Notes under the pieces: generated by a model
Databases searched by the model: none
What the model saw: the letters and a program-made list of their open reading frames with translations, nothing else
Told to the model about the DNA's origin: nothing
Program-made: the position numbers and the translations under genes
From: Pleurodeles waltl
Taxonomy: Eukaryota; Chordata; Amphibia; Caudata; Salamandridae
Direction: 5' to 3'
Length of the DNA stretch: 64,000 nucleotides
Assembly (NCBI RefSeq): GCF_031143425.1
Contig: NC_090443.1
Coordinates: 1,056,717,554 to 1,056,781,553 of the forward strand
In this document: positions 58,421 through 64,000 of the stretch, one piece after another
Numbering within the stretch: position 1 is the first letter of the stretch
Layout: every line of letters begins with the position of its first letter

Positions 58421-59560
58421 TCAATCCCGTACCTGCTATGCGTTTAGGTATCTAACTGTCGACACATTGTCCATTTTCAGTAGAGTGCAGCAGGCGAGTC
58501 TGTCCTTGGTCATGGATTTGATCGCAAAAGAGCCTTCCATTGAGATGTTGCTGCATCTGGAATCTCAGGCCCAATGGCTAGCACCCAATTCTATGATTAA
58601 GTCCGGCCATTCTTTGCTTCTGGCGACAACTGAATCACTTCCGAATAGGTCAACCCTCTCCTGCGGTGGGATGCATTGAGTCTCTCCAGTGCTCTGTAGT
58701 GGAGTGGACCCTGTAGCGATTAAGATAACAGTCCCACTATCCTGGCAAACTTTTTGTGTGATATCCTGCCTTGTTTTATGACCTTCCTCCTCTCCTTTTA
58801 CATTTTTGTGATTGCCATCTCTGGAAGACTCAGCGTGGCCTGGGTCAAATCTATCACAAAACCCAGAAAGGACATTATCTGGTTTGAAAACTGAACCAAT
58901 TTTCTTTTGTTGTTCCCAGGTCTTGCACAAAGGCAAAAGTCATGTTCAAATGGGTTGCAGCCAATAGTGGCATTGATCCATCAAGAGGCTATTGTCCAGA
59001 TGTATTATCATTCTGATGCCTTTCGTTCTGAGTCACTCCACTACTAGGCGTAAGAGTTTTGTGAAACATAACAGGGCGTATAACCTGAATGGGATTGCCA
59101 GGAACTTATGAATTTGTTCTCTCCAAGAAAAGTTGAGGAACCTCCTGTGGGGTCATAAATAAGGATGGTCAGTTAGGCGTCCTTTCGGTCCTACCTTACC
59201 ATCCAGTCCCCTGCCAAGAGGATGTCTCCCAGGAGGTGGATTCCCTCCATTTTTAATTGACGCTATACCAGCCACTTGTTGAACTCTTTCTGAAACACTT
59301 CTCTTTCTTCTCCACAAAGAATATATTGCTCAAAAAAACTATTGGGGGAGTACTGGTGGTAAATCGCTCCTTTGGATAAGAGCTCGTGGACCTCATCATC
59401 TATCAGACTCATTTGCTGAACAGAAATTCTCAAGGGCCTTAGTTGTGAAATCTGCGCTGGGAGCCGTAGAACTCTGTGTTGAAACCTCATGCTGTTTCTA
59501 TCACACATGAATTTAAAAAGATCTCCTTCCAGTTGTCTACAAAACCAGTGTGGCCTCCCT
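58421..59560 (-). pseudogene. DIRS-like element, reverse transcriptase and RNase H
   Basis: Minus strand. 59508-59263 has LIDDEVHELLSKGAIYHQYS and FNKWLV, the entry of a DIRS reverse transcriptase. 58936-58565 includes PLCKTWEQQKKIGSVFKPD. A neighbouring frame gives LGFVIDLTQATLSLPE and GRISHKKFARIVGLLS, the end of the DIRS reverse transcriptase and its link to RNase H. The palm with the catalytic box is missing or too decayed to see, which suggests an internal deletion. DIRS elements replicate by reverse transcription and integrate with a tyrosine recombinase. Confidence 0.65.
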
Positions 59561-60030
59561 CCTAATTCTCGAGGGGGAAAAGGTAGTACCTACCAGTAAA
59601 TCTCCTGGGGCAACCTCTGTTGTCTCAGCCGGAGCCTCTATAGGGGAAGAAGGTCCCTGCTTGGCATCCATCATGCCATCCGTTGTTTCTCTTCCCCTAT
59701 CCTTTAAACAGGCCTTGTTGATCAGGACGGCTGAAGGAGCGGCCATTGCGTTGTGCGACCTTGGGAAAACCTTCCCTGTGAAGATCTTCCTGATGGACAT
59801 TTGAGCCTTGTCCAAGTCAGAGAAGGTTGAAATTGATTTGCCCAACTTCTTTACAAAAGGTTCTCCAAAGAGATTCCCCTGGGAGATGGCTCTTGCCTCA
59901 GTTGTCACCAGATCCCCTAGTTTTGGATCTATTTTTATGAGGAGGGATCAGCATCTTTCGGCTGACAAGGTGCAGTTGGCATTGTTCAAGAGGCAAATTG
60001 CCATTTGCGCCCACCCTGCAACATATCAGT
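59561..60030 (-). pseudogene. DIRS-like element, gag-like region
   Basis: A minus-strand frame of 123 residues (59908-59537) with FGEPFVKKLGKSISTFSDLD, upstream of and colinear with the DIRS reverse transcriptase remnants, as expected for the element's gag-like protein. Assignment rests mainly on position. Confidence 0.5.
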
Positions 60031-60861
60031 AGGCACAGAGGAATTGTTAGAAATGGGGTTTCTGGTTGGCTAGGGTATGCACCTAAGCCAGGCAGAACCC
60101 ACCCACTCTAGTCAGGGCAAGGGAGTTACATGTCCAAGATAACCCCTGCTCACCCCCTTGGTAGCTTGGCACGAGCAGTCTGGCCTAACCCGGAGGCAAT
60201 GTGTAAAACGTTTTCACAGCACACACAACACACGTGACGCACTATCCCCACCACAAAGGAAACACAACCAAGTTATATGAAAATATACTGTATTGTACAC
60301 AATGCAATTATTAGACCAAACATCACATATCAGAATATCCTGCTACCTTAGCAGTTGTCAGAACGTTACACATTAATTACTCTGCAAACTAGCAATAGTC
60401 ACATATAACACACAGGTTACACAGTATTCTGCAATATAAGCAGTAGTCAGGAAACACGCTATTACACTAAAGCACTTGTCATAAGAATATCATAAATGCC
60501 CATATTAGGAACATTATAAAGCATATGACAAGTCAGAAAAACATATTAGCATGTAATGCTCATAGAAGGAACATTTGCATACACATATAAAACATCATGA
60601 AACAGGTAAGCAACATATAGATCGATAAAAAGTCACTAAAAAGAACTTATGATGTACATATTGTCCTTTGGTAGTACCTGGTTTTCTGATGAGGCAGCTC
60701 CAGTGCCAAGGAACGAAGAAGGGGCCCCTGGTGCTCCTCTGCGCAACGTGTCGGAGTAAGCCTCAGCAAGGCCTACTAGTGCAAGGGGTTCGCCCTTCTT
60801 TGCACAAAGTCCTCAGACCATATAGGAAGAAGTTGGCACAGAAACTGAAATAAAAGACTCT

Positions 60862-61439
60862 GGGGGTCATTCTTACTTTGGCGGGCGGCGGAGGCCGCCC
60901 GCCAAAGTAACCCCGTCAGAACACCGCACCGCGGTCGAAAGACCGCTGCGGTGATTCTGAGATTTGCCCTGGGCTGGTGGGCGGCCGCCAAAAGGCCGCC
61001 CGCCAGCCCAGGGCAAATCAACCTTCCCACGAGGACACCGGCTCAGAATTGAGCCGGCGTAGTGGGAAGGTGCGACGGGTGCACTGGCACCCGTCGCGTA
61101 TTTCAGTGTCTGCATAGCAGACACTGAAATACTTTGCGGGGCCCTCTTACAGGGGCCCCGCGGCACCCCTACCGCCATCCTGTTCATGGCGGGTTTCCCG
61201 CCATGAACAGGATGGCGGTAGGGGGTTTCTGAATCCCCATGGCGGCGGAGCGCGCTCCACCGCCATGGAGGATTCAGAAGGGCAGCGGTAAACCGGCGGG
61301 TGACCGCCGGTTTACCCTTTCTGACCGCGGCTGAACCGCCGCGGTCAGAATGCCCTTCGGAGCACCGCCGGTCTGTCGGCGGTGCTCCCGTGGCCGGTGA
61401 CCCTGGCGGTCACCGGCCGCCAGGGTCAGAATCAGGCCC
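60862..61439. mobile_element. Hairpin-chain foldback element, about a dozen hairpins
   Basis: Nearly every base belongs to one of a series of adjacent hairpins: 60875-60908 (15-bp perfect arms), 60962-61018 (25 bp, one mismatch), 61098-61132 (16 bp perfect), 61166-61224 (28 bp perfect, loop TTT), then GGTAAACCGGCGG, GACCGCGG and GGAGCACCGCCG hairpins up to the end. Termini are GGGGGTCATTCTTAC and, read inward from the right, GGGCCTGATTCTGAC. No coding capacity. It shares modules with 732-1046 in reverse order. No clean target duplication was seen. Confidence 0.8.
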
Positions 61440-61533
61440 AAAGTTTATTAAACCTCATGAGGTGGTACTACAGTTCAAACAGCACCCTTGGGTAATGTTT
61501 GAAGTAGCACACTGAACTAAGAGAGCATGGTCC

Positions 61534-61540
61534 TTTTATA
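61534..61540 (-). promoter_or_regulatory. TATA box of the retroviral LTR
   Basis: TATAAAA on the minus strand (context GGTATAAAAGGACC), placed upstream of an AATAAA at 61444-61449 in the same orientation. Confidence 0.6.
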
Positions 61541-61948
61541 CCCACACAGGGGCTAACAGAAGGAGGTACAATTATAGAAGCAAGACTTATATACATATAA
61601 GGTCATATGGAAATGCACAGTCGACAGGTAGGAGGGGCTAACAGTTTTCAAGGACTAGTAGACACATTACTGTCAGTTACTAATTACTAACAGCTGCAGA
61701 CCTTACTGGCCATGTGCAAAATGGGAGATGCTAAATAGAACTTGTCACTAGACAGATTTTCAAGAGTAGTTAACAGGAAGGTAGGACAGAGCACATGGCG
61801 AGCACTTGGCAGCATGTGGCAGAGAAAATGGCTGCCATGAATACAAATGGATTCCGCGAAATGTTCACAATAGTTGCTAAATACAAGATGTCTTCTGCTA
61901 ATGCTTCATCTAATCGCTACTAAATTACGACAGATGACCCTTTCAGCA

Positions 61949-62515
61949 TTAGCTGAAGACATTCGTCTTTCTGGGATAATCTAAATATTCATCTTGTATA
62001 TTTATGCTCATCATTTCAGCTATTTCCCTATCTAACATGTTTTGTGCTTTCATTTCTGTAATATTTCTTTTGGTAGGAATACAAGCAGTAATACACATGG
62101 AGCAGAACATTGGACCACACTGAATACAGATACAGCATGTGAAAAATATTGCAATCATTACACACAGGATAGTCAGTAGTTTCCAGCCCCAAGCGGAAAC
62201 AAGAGCCCAAAACCATCCAGAAAAAGTCCAAGTACCAGTCTCTGTGAGAATTTCTGCAGCAATTTAATGCAATTTAGATATTGCATCATATACTGAAGGT
62301 GAGTGATCTGGAATGAAAACGCAGCAACTACTACCGATGATGCGACATGCATCACCTCGATCAGCTAATATCACATCTAGTACCATACGATTTTGGAGCG
62401 CTACAATCCTCGCAATTTGGAGCTCCTCAGTAATATTCCCAAGTGCCAGAGCTGCCTGATTAGTAACAGCTTCCACAACCCTAGTCAATCGTCTCACTTT
62501 CCTACTGTTTAAGCA
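61949..62515 (-). pseudogene. Retroviral Env, transmembrane subunit region
   Basis: Minus strand. Frame from 62497 has a helical heptad stretch (ITEELQIARIVALQNRMVLD) and then the C-x6-CC motif, which in gamma-type retroviruses binds the surface subunit through a disulfide. An in-frame stop at 62264-62266 interrupts it. In the same frame beyond the stop come a tryptophan-rich segment, a hydrophobic membrane anchor followed by a CC pair (62158 downward), and a 35-40-residue charged cytoplasmic tail ending at 61949. It is also out of frame with the surface region upstream. Transmembrane subunits drive membrane fusion; this copy is broken. Confidence 0.8.
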
Positions 62516-62646
62516 CCCACAAAGGAAAACAACCCTAAATTAAAATCAACATGTTGTTGCAGGCTAGTGTCCGTTTGGTCTACCTCGTTTGTACTTATTG
62601 TCCTTTTATATCTATTTTTAATGATGTAATTGAACAGTTTAAAATC

Positions 62647-63438
62647 TCAGTGATATGATGCAGGTGCCAAAAACATAGGGGGTAATAGAAAAGATACATA
62701 ACACACACGTGACCACCCAACAGGTAATTGGTAATATCCATAGTTACCACAAACAAAATATTTATTATGTGAAGCTGTAAAACTACTATTATTTACACCC
62801 TCAATAGTTAAAATCAAGGTACAATCGCTTGTTCCCACTGGAATTCGCCCAATGCTAACTATACATAAATCTGCTTTAGTTTTTGTAACAGAAATAACAC
62901 ATTGTCCTTTCTTGTCAGAGTCTCTTATATTTGTGAAGACATATGGTATTGAAACATTGTCCAGTTGATACTCTTCCCATTCCCATTTAGTTCCTTTGGC
63001 TTGGGGATACCCATCTTTGTCTTGGTAGCACACTTTATTAAGGCGAAAAAGAAGTCCGCCCTCTGTACGTTTTCCAGATGCAAACAAAAGCGTATACCAA
63101 GCTTGACAAGAACCATTGTGTGAAAAAGGAAGAGGAATGAAATGTGTTCCTCCTTTCTTTTGATGCGCAGGTATCATTCCACATACCCAACAGTTAGTAG
63201 TATTTGTAGCATTATGAGTATGATGCAACATCTGAATGAAAGTATTATTGAAGTACGATTGACGGTGCTTCTGCTCATGATAGGGAAGCGTAAAGTAATA
63301 GTGATCCTCTGGTACTGGAGTAGTGGCAACAAAAAACTCACGAGCAGGAGCCTTCTTTTCAACAAACCAGGTGATTATTGCTATAACCACCAAAACAACA
63401 ACAAATCCCATAGTACTAATGATCAGTTTGTTATTCAT
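62647..63438 (-). pseudogene. Retroviral Env, surface subunit region
   Basis: A 263-residue open frame starting with a hydrophobic signal-like segment (VVVLVVIAIITWFV). It contains a C-x2-C box (NCWVCG), like the CWLC-type motif of gamma-type surface subunits that pairs with the transmembrane C-x6-CC. Several N-x-S/T sites. It ends at a stop at 62647-62649 before any cleavage site and is in a different frame from the transmembrane region. It is the longest unbroken retroviral piece in the window. Class I (gamma/epsilon-like) is inferred from the C-x2-C / C-x6-CC pair and the integrase end upstream. Confidence 0.75.
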
Positions 63439-63571
63439 TTTAGCAACAGTGATAATCGACCCTTTCAGAAATTAATAAAAAACAATAGTTGGAGCTCTTA
63501 TCCCTAGGCAGCCGCTGATTTCTTCACCATGGGCCAAGACGGGTGTCACTACTCTAATGCATGGCTGATCA

Positions 63572-63584
63572 CCCCCCCCCCCCC
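63572..63584. repeat. C13 homopolymer
   Basis: Thirteen consecutive C on the + strand, between pol and env of the minus-strand provirus. Confidence 0.95.
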
Positions 63585-63626
63585 TTGCCACATTGGCTCT
63601 CCGTTTCACTAACCCAGGGCGGTAGC

Positions 63627-64000
63627 TCAACCAGTTTTCTCCAGCACTGCAGATTCTTTCCTCTGTCTCAAATTATATCGCGATACTCCAGAAATCGTAT
63701 GGTCCAGGAAGAACTCCGCAGATTCGTCAGGTGATATAGCATGGCCTTTCTCCGTAGTCAAAATCTCTCGATGATTGGTCAGCACAGCAGGTTCCACCAA
63801 GGTAGGTAGCACTCTCTTGCAGTGAGTACTATGGACCCAATTCTTTCGGTTCGTTACTCGAATTGCCGGCCTTGTCGCAAGGAGCACCTGCTCTGGGCCT
63901 CGCCACCTTGGTTCCAAGCTGCTTGATCTTTCAAAGGACTTAATCATCACCTGGTCACCAGGTCGGAGTTCCTGGCCTTCACCTGTAGATCTGTCAGGAA
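63627..64000 (-). pseudogene. Retroviral pol, C-terminal end of integrase (runs off window)
   Basis: The frame is open from the window edge to a stop at 63627. It reads LRPGDQVMIKSF, then LEPRWRGPEQVLLATRPAIR and WVHSTHCKRVLP, the SH3-like C-terminal domain of gamma-type integrases. A tail of about 55 residues includes SRYNLRQRK. The rest of pol lies to the right. No stop is seen in the visible part. It precedes env by 189 bases on the minus strand, the usual order. It is classed as part of a defective provirus because env is broken. Confidence 0.85.

Larger units (their letters stand above)
60045..61932 (-). mobile_element. 3' LTR of an endogenous retrovirus, with nested element
   Basis: On the minus strand the segment begins TGTCGTAATTTAG just after env and ends CCATTTCTAACA, giving TGT...ACA ends. 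It contains a TATA box (61534-61540) and AATAAA (61444-61449) about 85 bases apart, consistent with the U3-R arrangement. A hairpin-chain element (60862-61439) sits downstream of the poly(A) signal; without it the LTR would be about 1.3 kb. The outer edges are inferred, since no 5' LTR is in the window. Confidence 0.55.

Noticed and set aside
60680..60725. CTGATGA followed by GGCA...TGCC hairpin, hammerhead-like
   Set aside because: No GAAA after the stem and no pairing stem I; isolated partial match.

Overview
This is a gene-poor, repeat-dominated stretch of a very large vertebrate genome, most likely a salamander and probably a newt. That is inferred from the repeat content: abundant DIRS-like, Penelope-like, L2/L1-like and retroviral remnants, newt satellite-2-like hammerhead repeats, and G-rich foldback elements nested in each other. 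I recognise one host gene. Two + strand exons encode the C-terminal part of a pi-class glutathione S-transferase (13227-13328 and 17266-17454), with a poly(A) signal at 17587. The earlier exons are not seen here, so at least 13 kb of upstream intron or gene lies to the left.

Layout. 1-13.2 kb is upstream of the GST exons. It holds a chain-of-hairpins foldback element (732-1046), minisatellites, diverged tandem repeats (3.6-4.7 kb), a satellite-2/retrozyme-like insertion with a hammerhead core (5.7-6.24 kb), a decayed retroviral gag-pro-pol (7.46-11.2 kb, minus) and a 506-bp MITE. 13.2-17.6 kb is the end of the GST gene, with a 1-kb foldback element in its last intron. 18.8-23.6 kb carries L2-like and L1-like remnants, a partial copy of a long repeat family (called family R here) and two close-to-consensus hammerhead motifs. 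23.9-29.8 kb is a 169-bp satellite array of about 35 monomers, containing an apparently exact 1,695-bp tandem duplication.

30-47 kb holds MITEs, an L1-like LINE (minus), a second decayed retrovirus (RNase H to Env, 35.7-42.4 kb, plus) split by a 170-bp MITE and by a 3.1-kb family R element, another LINE and a DIRS recombinase remnant. 47.3-53.6 kb is a family R copy in reverse orientation, invaded by a Penelope-like element with 714-bp direct repeats, each with a hammerhead-like motif. 54.5-57.2 kb is a second Penelope-like element (minus) interrupted by an L2-like LINE (plus). 57.6-60.0 kb is a DIRS-like remnant (minus). 60.0-64.0 kb is the 3' half of a third retrovirus (minus): LTR, Env, and the end of integrase running off the window. 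A hairpin-chain element sits inside its LTR.

The elements do not work as a pathway. The interest lies in RNA- and DNA-structure-driven repeats: hammerhead motifs in three contexts, foldback elements whose arms stay complementary while copies diverge, and a satellite that shares its sequence with a MITE terminus. All retroviral and retrotransposon coding regions listed are interrupted, and none looks intact. All calls are from reading the sequence; no database search was run.
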